DNA of 12,930 nt from CALGLS01 sp047626155 (GTDB lineage: Bacteria > Bacteroidota > Bacteroidia > Chitinophagales > Saprospiraceae), in NCBI GenBank assembly GCA_047626155.1, contig JBLHRR010000159.1:1-12930 (forward strand). The letters run 5' to 3'. The notes under the pieces are model-generated. The model was not told the origin of the DNA. It did not search any database and saw only the letters and a list, made by a program, of their open reading frames with translations. How positions within the stretch are numbered: position 1 is the stretch's first letter; every line of letters starts with the position of its first letter. Positions 1-6,766 of this stretch are shown in pieces. The position numbers and the translations under genes were made by a program.

Positions 1-1828
1 CAGTGTAAGTATAGGTGTAGCTTGTACCAGGACAGTTGGCTGGACCATTTTGTTGAGGACCAGTAATATTAACAGTTGATCCGAAAGAACAATCTACATC
101 GTAAGTAATATCTGTATCCATTGGGTTGGCCAATGAAGCACAGTACTTGAAACAAGTTGGTAAGATAGAGGTGATAACTGGCCCAGAAGTACTTTCTAGG
201 TAAGTAAAAACTTGGTCACAAGTAGAAACGTTTCCACAAACATCAGTTACAAAGTAAGTACGAGTAATTATTTCTCCATTACCTAGACAGTTGTCGCCAC
301 CGTTGTTACTGTCTTGACTGAAAACATTGAAGTCAGCTAAATCAGTACAATTGTCAGCAATCGTTCCACCAGCTGCGACGAAATCCGCACCATTCATATG
401 TGGAGGTTGGATTGTTTCAAAACAAGTCAGTGTTTGGCTAGGAGGGCAAGAAATTACTGGAGCCGAGTCGTCTATTAAAGTGACTATTTGAATACAAGTA
501 TTTATTTGCCCTGTTGGAGCAGTTGCTGTCCAAGTACGAGTAATCACACAACCTGCAATTTCATCAGTAAAGTCGATAATACAACCAGGACCTGAAGTAG
601 CTGTTCCTGTAGTTGTAGGAGCTGAACTACCTTCGCAAGGTACAGCTATATCAGCTGGGCAGGTAATATCACAACCCGAGACACAATCTAGTGGTTCCAA
701 TGAAGCCGTGTAACCAGCATCAAGGGCAAATCCTATCCCCGAAAATAAGGTAGGCGTATTAAGACCACAAGCTGTACCTACTATATAGGTATCATTTCCA
801 GTAGCATTATTCCCGTCACAAACAGCAGGAGTATGTACGACTCTTTGAGTGGCAGCAACTATTTCAATCCATAGGGTTCCACAGGAAGGATCAATTGTTG
901 GTGGCGTAGCTAAAGAGAGTGTTACACAAGTCCCTTCATCCGCAACAGCGATTGGGAAGGTTTCAGAATACAATGGTGTGTTAGCAGCTCCAAAAGGAAC
1001 AGGTCCTGCAGCTGGAGCACAGAATAGATTTAGTGTTATGTTTCCTGGTGTTGTTGCCCCAGAAAAATCTACATTAAAGTCAACGGAGCTAACCAAATTA
1101 TTTCCAGTAATTCCAGAGACGTCAATCCCTTGAATTATACTATTAGGCCCAACACCACAAGCTAAAGAAGAGCCAGTTCCAGGAGTGATACATCCATCAC
1201 AAAAAGGACCAGCAAGGTCAAAAGGTGTGCATCCTGCTGGTGGTAGTGGTGGTGGTGGTGGTGGTGGTGGGTTTCCTAGAGGTGAATAGTTAATACATGC
1301 ATTTACGTTACGTGTCGAAAAGGTACATCCTGAGAAAGCAGGAGCCGGCGATCCACAGCCTTCATAAACGATTAGGTCTGCATTCATAGCCCAAATGGAG
1401 ACTCCTGCTGTGCCTGTTCCATTCGTATAATTCTGTGCCGTATTATTGGTAGTAATTACGTGAAAGCCTTGAGTGTCTCCAGCATTAAGTGGTACACTAA
1501 AGGTAACAGGAATAGGAGTAGGCATAGCACCTGGTCCAGGGCCGTTGCCCGTAATGGTCGCCGAAGCAATCATCGTCCAGCCAGCTGAACTATTTTCATT
1601 TCCTAGGTGAGATCCTGGGCGAGTCCAGACTTCTACGTTACAGCTCAATGCGTCAAAGCTAACATCAAGGCTAGTGATGTCTATAGCTGTCACAGCTTCA
1701 ACGTCAAAAAACGTCGCAGACTGTCCGTTTCCTGCATTGTTTGGAGTACATAGCGGAGTTTGAGCCTGCACTGCAAAAGCAGCAAAGACCATCAGCGCCA
1801 TGGTAAAAAGTAATTTTATCTTTTTCAT
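1..1828 (-). CDS. Large secreted HYR-like cell-surface protein (3' end beyond the window)
   Basis: The frame is open from the ATG at 1828 to the left edge without a stop (609 codons), so the C-terminus is missing. Residues 1-22 form a signal peptide (MKKIKLLFTMALMVFAAFAV, then QA|QT). Residues about 25-180 look like a beta-sandwich module. A run of eight prolines, Leu and two prolines (187-197) is a linker to a second module (about 199-385). After that come cysteine-rich repeats typical of HYR-like domains in Bacteroidota: CDITCPADIAVPC, ITRTWTAT, DDSAPVISCP, then ITRTYFVTDVCGNVSTC. Such proteins are secreted adhesin or matrix components and usually end in a T9SS tail or gliding-type C-terminus; that end cannot be seen here. 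It lies 22 bp downstream of a second secreted protein gene, probably in one transcript. The exact ligand is unknown. Confidence is high for a secreted repeat protein, moderate for the HYR label. Confidence 0.85.
   Translation of the reverse strand, partial: MKKIKLLFTMALMVFAAFAVQAQTPLCTPNNAGNGQSATFFDVEAVTAIDITSLDVSFDALSCNVEVWTRPGSHLGNENSSAGWTMIASATITGNGPGPGAMPTPIPVTFSVPLNAGDTQGFHVITTNNTAQNYTNGTGTAGVSIWAMNADLIVYEGCGSPAPAFSGCTFSTRNVNACINYSPLGNPPPPPPPPLPPAGCTPFDLAGPFCDGCITPGTGSSLACGVGPNSIIQGIDVSGITGNNLVSSVDFNVDFSGATTPGNITLNLFCAPAAGPVPFGAANTPLYSETFPIAVADEGTCVTLSLATPPTIDPSCGTLWIEIVAATQRVVHTPAVCDGNNATGNDTYIVGTACGLNTPTLFSGIGFALDAGYTASLEPLDCVSGCDITCPADIAVPCEGSSAPTTTGTATSGPGCIIDFTDEIAGCVITRTWTATAPTGQINTCIQIVTLIDDSAPVISCPPSQTLTCFETIQPPHMNGADFVAAGGTIADNCTDLADFNVFSQDSNNGGDNCLGNGEIITRTYFVTDVCGNVSTCDQVFTYLESTSGPVITSILPTCFKYCASLANPMDTDITYDVDCSFGSTVNITGPQQNGPANCPGTSYTYTYT
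1238..1270. repeat. TGG/CCA trinucleotide tract encoding a polyproline linker
   Basis: Eight consecutive TGG triplets (1247-1270), one TAG and two more TGG on the plus strand read as eight prolines, Leu and two prolines in the minus-strand adhesin gene. It separates two modules. Identical triplets in a row are prone to slippage, which would change linker length in frame. Confidence 0.85.
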
Positions 1829-1850
1829 AAGATTAAAGTATTAGAGGTTT

Positions 1851-2237
1851 TTAATTTGTTTTTAAATGTTCGTTCCATTGTTCTACGGTCCAACTATTGG
1901 TAACTGAATTCATGTCCAAAGTCAGGGTAATGGTAAGATTTGGGAAATCCACGTTGATGCTGGCATATTGACGTTCAAATTGGTCCATGTAGATTTCAGC
2001 AGAGGCTGGATCATGCATATTGCTAGCGTAGGCAGTTACACTCCCATTATAGCTGGACACCACTGGTACCTCTGTTTCTATAACGATGCTATAATCATCA
2101 TGAAATTTAAGTTTAGCCGTTGCCGGAGGTGGGGCTGTTGTTGACAGCGTTTGCGCCTCTGTTGAAAAGGATAGCGCAAAAAAGAACAAGAGCAAAAAAC
2201 CTGTTCTAAATAAATTTTGAAAAAATGATTTGGTCAT
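1851..2237 (-). CDS. Small secreted protein of unknown function
   Basis: A 128-residue protein with a clear signal peptide: Lys/Arg in the n-region, a hydrophobic stretch GFLLLFFFALSF, and a likely cleavage after STEA (residue 28) before Gln. A short Ala/Pro/Thr-rich stretch (TTAPPPATA) follows, then about 85 residues of alternating polar and hydrophobic residues suggesting an alpha/beta fold, ending in WTVEQWNEHLKTN. There is no lipobox and only one short hydrophobic segment, so the product should be periplasmic or exported. I do not recognise the family. The stop codon lies 22 bp before the start of the HYR-like protein gene, so the two are probably co-transcribed and may act together at the cell surface (inference). 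A good -7 box was not obvious upstream; the sequence TAACATTTG (minus strand, about 2311-2319) is one base too widely spaced to fit TAnnTTTG. Confidence 0.75.
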   Translation of the reverse strand: MTKSFFQNLFRTGFLLLFFFALSFSTEAQTLSTTAPPPATAKLKFHDDYSIVIETEVPVVSSYNGSVTAYASNMHDPASAEIYMDQFERQYASINVDFPNLTITLTLDMNSVTNSWTVEQWNEHLKTN

Positions 2238-2313
2238 AATAATTGATGGTTTTAAATTTTAGATAAAAGACTAATAGAGTATGATGTACATTTGTGTTCA
2301 AAAAAGAATACAA

Positions 2314-2545
2314 ATGTTAAGTAAAGAAAATTTTGACTTAATTAAAGTCTAGTCAGTATTGTGATAATTCGTCTTGTGATTGTTACGAAAAAGTTGGATT
2401 AAAAGAACTGGTAAATCTAGATGCGTTACTTTTTGAAACGAAATATCTTAGAAAATCTCCTGCTATGGCAGAAGGCTTAATAGATAAAATACTGACTGTC
2501 GAAGAACTACTATTTGGTAGAGTGCCAAAAGGAGTTATATATTAA
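2314..2545 (+). pseudogene. Transposase remnant, frameshifted and internally deleted (tentative)
   Basis: An ATG at 2314 opens MLSKENFDLIK and hits TAG at 2350. The +1-shifted frame (open from 2342) continues smoothly as SSQYCDNSSCDCYEKVGLKE and ends at TAA 2543-2545 after RKSPAMAEGLIDKILTVEEL...VPKGVIY. The cysteine cluster CxxxxCxC resembles the N-terminal zinc motif of IS transposases (CPNPxCxxYG type). The tail resembles the TPAMAAGLTDxxWTxEELL ending that I recall from some DDE transposases. Only about 75 codons join the two ends, so an internal deletion is inferred. The stop codon overlaps ATTAATCGGACACTA, which recurs at 2648 and could be an element end. No clear matching left end was found. 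The family assignment rests on memory of short motifs and is weak; the frameshift itself is directly visible. Confidence 0.4.
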
Positions 2546-2586
2546 TCGGACACTACCAAATTTTAGGTATAAATAAATCAAAAGGC

Positions 2587-2622
2587 CTAATAGCTATTGC
2601 AGGTAAGTGCAATAGCTATTAG
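2587..2622. repeat. Perfect 15-bp-stem hairpin
   Basis: CTAATAGCTATTGCA (2587-2601), a six-base loop GGTAAG and the exact complement TGCAATAGCTATTAG (2608-2622). The stem is AT-rich. No T-run follows on the plus strand; on the minus strand only GCCTTTTGATTT follows, so it is a poor terminator. It lies between the two ATTAATYRGACACTA copies and may be part of a small mobile element. Confidence 0.75.
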
Positions 2623-2670
2623 ATCATAGTAGATTACAGGTGCGAACATTAATTAGACACTAGTTATAAT

Positions 2671-2700
2671 GGAAATGAGTACAGCTAAGTATTCATTTCC
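2671..2700. repeat. 12-bp-stem hairpin
   Basis: GGAAATGAGTAC (2671-2682), loop AGCTAA, then GTATTCATTTCC (2689-2700). The arms match except one G/T position that would pair as G-U in RNA. It runs directly into the palindrome CCTAGCTAGG (2699-2708). No T-run follows, so a terminator is unlikely. Confidence 0.65.
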
Positions 2701-2943
2701 TAGCTAGGGAAATAATGTGTGGGTTTAAGGGACGGAATTGCACAAGAGATATTTTAGACAATAAAAATCTAGCTCCAAATCGACAAAAGCCGTTTAGAAA
2801 TGATAATCGTGCAAACTAAATTTTAGCGAATGCTAGTAAAAAGAAAATTTGGGCTAAAAATATCGGGTAATAAAGCTATTGAATATTAGCGATGTTTTTA
2901 ACATGTGAGTATTGTTTTCGAGTGTTTTTGATTTTAAAAGGTC

Positions 2944-2959
2944 TTTGTAACGTTACAAA
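2944..2959. promoter_or_regulatory. Perfect 16-bp palindrome, operator-like
   Basis: TTTGTAACGTTACAAA is identical on both strands with no spacer, in otherwise unstructured AT-rich DNA. The form suits a dimeric DNA-binding protein. It is about 280 bp beyond the 3' end of panB and about 700 bp upstream of the 2237 gene, so no target gene is obvious. Confidence 0.4.
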
Positions 2960-3237
2960 TATATAAAAAATACTTAGATAATAAGGAAAAACTATCCTTA
3001 TTTGTAGTCTAGTTTTAGGAATTACCCTCTAATGGTTAGAGAACTTAAGTAGTTAATTTTTAATTTAAGATGTTTTACTTTGGATATGAACAGATGAAGT
3101 CGCAAAGTGAAAGGGGAGCATGTACCTTTTGCACCATATGTGAAATAAACTATATGCTTTTTTGTATCAGAATCTGAAAAGAATCTTTAGTGCTGTTACC
3201 CTTCTATGAAATAGGTCCATTAACTTGAATGGAAGAT

Positions 3238-4056
3238 TTAATACTGCTCTTTTTCATTAGGGAAATCTTTTGCTTTCACATCTTTAATATACGCTTGGGT
3301 CGCCCCTTGTATCACTTCAAAGAGCTCTACATAGCGACGTAAAAAACGAGGCTGGAAATCTTTTGTAATGCCTAGCATATCATGTGTAACCAATACTTGT
3401 CCGTCGGTATGCATACCAGCTCCGATACCGATAGTTGGGATTACTAATGTTTCAGATACTTTTTTTGCCAAGTGTGCAGGTATCTTTTCTAGAACAATGG
3501 CAAAGCATCCCAGCTGCTGTAAATGTAGCGCATCTTCCATGAGTTTTTCAGCTTCCTCTTCTTCTTTTGCTCGGACAGTATAAGTTCCGAACTTGTAGAT
3601 GGATTGCGGGGTCAATCCCAGATGCCCCATTACCGGAACACCCGCAGAAAGAATTCGAAGGATGGATTCTTCGATTTCCATTCCGCCTTCCAATTTGACG
3701 GCATGGGCACCTGTATCTTTCATTATCTTTATGGTAGAAGACAATGCTTCTGTGGAATTCCCTTGATAAGATCCAAAAGGTAAATCTACAACCACCAATG
3801 CCTTTTTTACAGCACGAATGACTGATTGAGCGTGGTAGATCATTTGATCCAAGGTAATTGGGAGGGTCGTTTCATGACCGGCCATAACATTAGAGGCCGA
3901 ATCACCTACAAGAAGTACATCTATACCGGAGGCATCGAGAATACGTGCCATGGAATAATCGTATGCGGTAAGCATCGCTATTTTTTCACCTCGTGACTTC
4001 ATGGCCTGAAGGGTGTGGACTGTTATTCTTTTGGCATCTTTACTTACTGCGGACAT
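3238..4056 (-). CDS. panB: 3-methyl-2-oxobutanoate hydroxymethyltransferase (PanB)
   Basis: PanB transfers a hydroxymethyl group from 5,10-methylenetetrahydrofolate to 2-oxoisovalerate to give ketopantoate, the first committed step of pantothenate and CoA synthesis, in the cytoplasm. The 272-residue product has the usual family length and a complete TIM-barrel pattern: LTAYD (29-33), VGDS (50-53), DLPFGSY (91-97), KLEGG (121-125), MGHLGLTPQS (143-152), VLE (188-190), GIGAG (210-214) and DMLG (226-229). Asp52, Asp91 and Glu123 match the metal-binding residues of the family, and Glu190 the catalytic acid. The start ATG is preceded by A/C-rich sequence without a Shine-Dalgarno site, as usual in Bacteroidota. 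It stands alone here: no panC or panD is adjacent. A weak -7-like box TATCTTTC lies at 4120-4127 on the minus strand. Nothing odd is seen in the protein. Confidence 0.97.
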   Translation of the reverse strand: MSAVSKDAKRITVHTLQAMKSRGEKIAMLTAYDYSMARILDASGIDVLLVGDSASNVMAGHETTLPITLDQMIYHAQSVIRAVKKALVVVDLPFGSYQGNSTEALSSTIKIMKDTGAHAVKLEGGMEIEESILRILSAGVPVMGHLGLTPQSIYKFGTYTVRAKEEEEAEKLMEDALHLQQLGCFAIVLEKIPAHLAKKVSETLVIPTIGIGAGMHTDGQVLVTHDMLGITKDFQPRFLRRYVELFEVIQGATQAYIKDVKAKDFPNEKEQY

Positions 4057-4158
4057 AGTAGTTGGTTGATTTATGATTTATTGGCTTCTAAAAGGACTGA
4101 AAAGAACCTTTACCAGAGCGAAAGATATACAGATCCTTTGTATTTTAAACTGTTTTCC

Positions 4159-4175
4159 TTCAAAATACTTTTGAA
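4159..4175. promoter_or_regulatory. Inverted repeat in the panB/lipoprotein divergent intergenic region
   Basis: TTCAAAA-TAC-TTTTGAA is a perfect 7-bp inverted repeat with a 3-bp spacer, 103 bp upstream of panB and 148 bp upstream of the lipoprotein gene. It could be an operator for either, but the composition is simple (A/T) and chance is possible. Confidence 0.25.
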
Positions 4176-4285
4176 TGCTTCGATATACATATTAGTAAGA
4201 GCTACCGCTTAACTAAATGATTGCAATGCACTAAGTTTATTTTTTGTTGCTACCTACAGAATAGTCAAAGTAACGTCACTCTGTA

Positions 4286-4318
4286 TTTGTGCATAATCAC
4301 TTAAAAGCCTTACATTTG
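4286..4318 (+). promoter_or_regulatory. Bacteroidota-type promoter of the lipoprotein gene
   Basis: TTTG (4286-4289), a 21-bp spacer and TACATTTG (4311-4318) match the -33 TTTG / -7 TAnnTTTG consensus of the Bacteroidota housekeeping sigma factor. The -7 box ends 4 bp before the ATG at 4323, so transcription should begin at or very near the start codon. Confidence 0.65.
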
Positions 4319-4322
4319 CGAT

Positions 4323-5345
4323 ATGAAGAAAATATTTGTTAGTTTATTTATAATCTGTGGATTGTTTTTCACAAACTCTTGTTCTAATGACTTTGAATTG
4401 ATCACTGATTGGAAGGACATCCCAGTCGTTTATGCGTTGATATCTACAGCAGATACGGCTCACTATATCCGTTTGGAAAAAGCATTTCTTGACCCTGAAA
4501 CCAGTGCTTTAGTATTAGCGCAGGTATCGGATTCTATTTATTATTCAGATGCTAGCGTTAAATTGGTGAATACCGATGACAATAGAGAGTATGTTTTTAC
4601 GAAAGTAGATGGAAACTTGGAAGGTTATCAAAGAGAATCAGGGATATTTGCTGATACACCAAATTGGTTGTATAAGCTAAAAACAAATGGGATTGATACT
4701 TTAAGCCCAGGTACAGAATACCAATTGATCGTTAATCGGACAGAAACGTCGGAGCCAGTTACTTCTACTATTGAAACGCTTTCTGATATAACGATTTCAA
4801 AACCTATCGAATCGTCGGTTGTTAAATTTTATTCTAAAATTGATGGAATGCCTTCAATACCGATTAACCCTAACTTCCGGTGGATCTATAATAAAAATAA
4901 TACCGTGCTTTTTAATGCAAACCTGACCTTTTTTTATGACGAAACTATTAATGGGGTTACAGAAAATAAATCGTTCGTTTGGCCTTTGGTTACAAATCTA
5001 CGAATAGATGGAAGTACAACCAGTGAAAGTATAAAAATAGATACAGAAGAATTCTATAAGATCATTTTACAGAACATAGAAGAGGAAATAACGGCTGTTC
5101 GTAAAGTCCGTTATATTAACTTAGAAGTAATTGGAGGAGGACAGGCCTTTCGCGATTACCTTGATGTAAATCAAGCGAATACAGGCTTAACCAGTTCGCA
5201 GGTCATTCCTAATTTTACCAACCTAAGCGAAGGATATGGTATATTCTCTTCTATTTTTGCTATTTCGCAAGATCATTTTATTGACCTCACTTCAAGAGAT
5301 TCTCTTCGAAATGGCCAGTACACGAAGTTGCTAAACTTTGAATAA
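4323..5345 (+). CDS. Bacteroidota outer-membrane/surface lipoprotein of unknown function
   Basis: The 340-residue product starts with a lipoprotein signal (MKKIFVSLFIICGLFFTNSC; lipid attachment at Cys20). SNDFE follows the cysteine: acidic residues there are typical of surface export signals of Bacteroidota lipoproteins. The rest is rich in beta strands: residues about 33-160 (IPVVYALISTADTAHYIRLE, then the YSDASVKLVN strand region and GTEYQLIV) look like an immunoglobulin-like or DUF4249-like module, and a second, mostly beta part follows. I do not recognise catalytic motifs. The gene is monocistronic: its own promoter is just upstream and a strong terminator lies 36 bp after the stop. The close promoter suggests a leaderless mRNA, and no later Met would keep the signal peptide, so the start is secure. 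The DUF4249 resemblance is a guess from overall pattern. Confidence 0.8.
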   Translation: MKKIFVSLFIICGLFFTNSCSNDFELITDWKDIPVVYALISTADTAHYIRLEKAFLDPETSALVLAQVSDSIYYSDASVKLVNTDDNREYVFTKVDGNLEGYQRESGIFADTPNWLYKLKTNGIDTLSPGTEYQLIVNRTETSEPVTSTIETLSDITISKPIESSVVKFYSKIDGMPSIPINPNFRWIYNKNNTVLFNANLTFFYDETINGVTENKSFVWPLVTNLRIDGSTTSESIKIDTEEFYKIILQNIEEEITAVRKVRYINLEVIGGGQAFRDYLDVNQANTGLTSSQVIPNFTNLSEGYGIFSSIFAISQDHFIDLTSRDSLRNGQYTKLLNFE

Positions 5346-5380
5346 TACTTTACTATTTGTGTAAGCAAATGGCATTAAGA

Positions 5381-5424
5381 AGAAAGCCCCTGTCCAAGTC
5401 ATTTGACTTAGGCAGGGGCTTTCT
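5381..5424. terminator. Strong bidirectional rho-independent terminator
   Basis: Two 21-base arms (5381-5401 and 5404-5424) around a TT loop; the core AGAAAGCCCCTG pairs with CAGGGGCTTTCT, with only two non-Watson-Crick positions in the stem. T-rich sequence follows on both strands, though interrupted. It lies between the convergent lipoprotein and PhyH-family genes and can serve both. Confidence 0.9.
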
Positions 5425-5454
5425 CTTTGCGAAGTTACAGGTTAATTACTGAGA

Positions 5455-6291
5455 TTAGGCGTTAAAATCATAATTCTCAGGATATAAATCAGCCTCTTTA
5501 AGTCTTCCAATAAGCTCTTTAGGGATAGCTGAATACTTTAAATCTTTACGTTTCTTTAAATAATAGTTATTATAGTTGACGTAGTGTTTATTTTCTATAC
5601 CAAAAGCAAAAAATATGGAATATTTGGGCCCCTTTATATAGCCTCCTCTATGTAATACTCTAGGATCAAAAATAATAATATCACCAGGATCCGTTCTTAC
5701 CCATTCATTCTTAACAAACCACATTCTCTGTCCAAATACTAGGGATTTAAATTTGACAACTTGATTAAGCCAAAGTTCTAAAGACAATAAGATTGATTGT
5801 TTTTTATTAGATTTAGGAATCATTCCCAATTTGAAATTGCTCTGCTCAAATGTTTGAAGGTAAACAGCTACACGAACATTTTGATAAGGCTCATCCGTTT
5901 CCCAATCGGGCCCTTCTCCGTAAGTTCTAAAGGCACTATCTCTATGCCAGCTGGAAGCTGAAAATCCAACATGGGTATCATTATGTTGAACGAATCGAAT
6001 CTTATCTCCCAGAATAGTCTTTACTTTCTCAAGTATTTTATCATGAAATATTAACGACCAAAGATTAGGATTTTGTGTTAGGCCATCAGCACCAGTAAAT
6101 AATTTATAATTAATTACACCATTTAATTTTTTGGTAGCATTCCCTTTTACTTGGTGAAAATTCTCCTCGTTAATTCCTGACAATCGTTCTAATTCCTCAC
6201 GATAAAATTTGACCTCTTCTTTACTTAATAAAGATTTAAGGACTACAAATCCCTTTTTATTAAATTCTTCTTGAAGCTTATTCATCCGCAT
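5455..6291 (-). CDS. Phytanoyl-CoA dioxygenase (PhyH) family oxygenase
   Basis: A Fe(II)/2-oxoglutarate-dependent oxygenase of the PhyH fold; the substrate cannot be told from sequence. The metal triad is visible: His-x-Asp in SWHRDSAF and the distal His in DPRVLHRGG. An N-terminal helix-strand motif MNKLQEEFNKKGFVVLK with SKEEV is standard for the family. FDPRVLHRGGYIKGP and YSIFFAFG form the C-terminal barrel strands; the usual 2OG-binding Arg is not clear here (a Lys lies in GPKYS). The frame is open upstream to a TTG at 6420, but that codon lies inside the -7 box TATATTTG, so that start cannot be transcribed from this promoter. I chose the first ATG (6289-6291; a second at 6285), giving 278 residues. 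A TTG at 6351 preceded by AGGAG only 2 nt away is an alternative that would add 20 residues. It appears monocistronic, ending before the shared terminator. Confidence 0.85.
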   Translation of the reverse strand: MRMNKLQEEFNKKGFVVLKSLLSKEEVKFYREELERLSGINEENFHQVKGNATKKLNGVINYKLFTGADGLTQNPNLWSLIFHDKILEKVKTILGDKIRFVQHNDTHVGFSASSWHRDSAFRTYGEGPDWETDEPYQNVRVAVYLQTFEQSNFKLGMIPKSNKKQSILLSLELWLNQVVKFKSLVFGQRMWFVKNEWVRTDPGDIIIFDPRVLHRGGYIKGPKYSIFFAFGIENKHYVNYNNYYLKKRKDLKYSAIPKELIGRLKEADLYPENYDFNA

Positions 6292-6417
6292 TACTTTTTT
6301 TGGTTCTTTGACGAATTTCGTATTTTTATAGTTCCACAAATAGATTTTCAACTCTCCTTTCGTTAGTACTGATTTTCTAACAATATACTCCCTTACAAAT
6401 GTAGAAAAAGTAGAATA

Positions 6418-6450
6418 CAAATATAAAGAAAATGACTAAATAAAATACAA
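6418..6450 (-). promoter_or_regulatory. Promoter of the PhyH-family gene
   Basis: On the minus strand TTG (6450-6448), a 22-bp spacer and TATATTTG (6425-6418) match the Bacteroidota -33/-7 consensus. The start site would be near 6413, giving a leader of about 120 nt to the ATG at 6291. A second, weaker -7 match TACATTTG is at 6403-6396 without a well-spaced -33 element. Confidence 0.55.
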
Positions 6451-6576
6451 GTGGTTATTACTAGGTTACGTCAAATGGGAAAGATAGTTTTATGTCTGTT
6501 CCGTGTAGACTATTGACTTTTAACTCTAATGAGCTCCTAACGAAAAGTTAGATACGATTAGCAATTACTGCCTTTT

Positions 6577-6647
6577 TGTCACTGTCGTTTCCTGAAAATT
6601 CTGACAGAATACCACCTGTTCCCCCACCTTTCCTAACAAAATGTCAG
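6577..6647. promoter_or_regulatory. Repeated TGTCA motifs upstream of dnaK
   Basis: TGTCA occurs at 6577-6581 and 6642-6646 (in TGTCAG), and inverted as CTGACA at 6601-6606, which is the exact complement of TGTCAG. The rest of the 6421-6766 interval is pyrimidine-rich on the plus strand (runs such as CCCCCACC, TTTTTCCCC) and holds no gene. The spacing suits an activator-binding region for the sigma-54-like promoter just downstream, but this is inference. Confidence 0.4.
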
Positions 6648-6668
6648 TTTTTCCCCTTTTTTGGCCCG

Positions 6669-6684
6669 TGGCATATGGATTGAT
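6669..6684 (+). promoter_or_regulatory. Sigma-54-like -24/-12 promoter candidate for dnaK
   Basis: TGGCATA (6669-6675), four bases TGGA and TTGAT (6680-6684) resemble the RpoN consensus TGGCACR-N4-TTGCW; the -24 GG and spacing are kept, the -12 element has GA instead of GC. The start would lie near 6694, giving a leader of about 70 nt. The weaker alternatives are -7-like boxes TATGTTTC (6707-6714) and TACCTTTT (6726-6733). An inverted repeat TGAAAC-N10-GTTTCA (6694-6699, 6710-6715) lies in the early leader. No CIRCE element (HrcA operator) is present. Confidence 0.45.
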
Positions 6685-6766
6685 TATAAAGGTTGAAACC
6701 GTGGTGTATGTTTCACTAAATCATGTACCTTTTTAATTAGAACTTTCAATTTTAAAAAATTATAAA

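Larger units (their letters stand above)
2238..3237. other. Gene-poor, AT-rich intergenic region with repeats and a transposase remnant
   Basis: About 1 kb without an intact gene. It holds a likely transposase remnant (2314-2545); a 15-bp imperfect direct repeat ATTAATYRGACACTA at 2541-2555 and 2648-2662; hairpins at 2587-2622 and 2671-2700; the 10-bp palindrome CCTAGCTAGG (2699-2708); a perfect 16-bp palindrome (2944-2959); and short stem-loops at 2980-3002 (AATAAGGA/TCCTTATT) and 3027-3041 (CTCTAA/TTAGAG). A 34-codon ATG-started frame at 2715-2819 (plus; MCGFKGRNCTRDILDNKN...) has no recognisable homology and is probably chance or decayed coding sequence. From 3042 to 3237 I see nothing specific. 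Confidence 0.6.

Noticed and set aside
849..1133. Plus-strand open frame of 94 codons
   Set aside because: Antisense shadow of the HYR-like gene, which has a signal peptide and domain pattern on the other strand.
2587..2622. Rho-independent terminator
   Set aside because: AT-rich stem with no following T-tract in either direction and no gene ending close by.
2715..2819. 34-codon ATG-started plus-strand frame
   Set aside because: Short, no recognisable family or promoter; noted only in the intergenic description.
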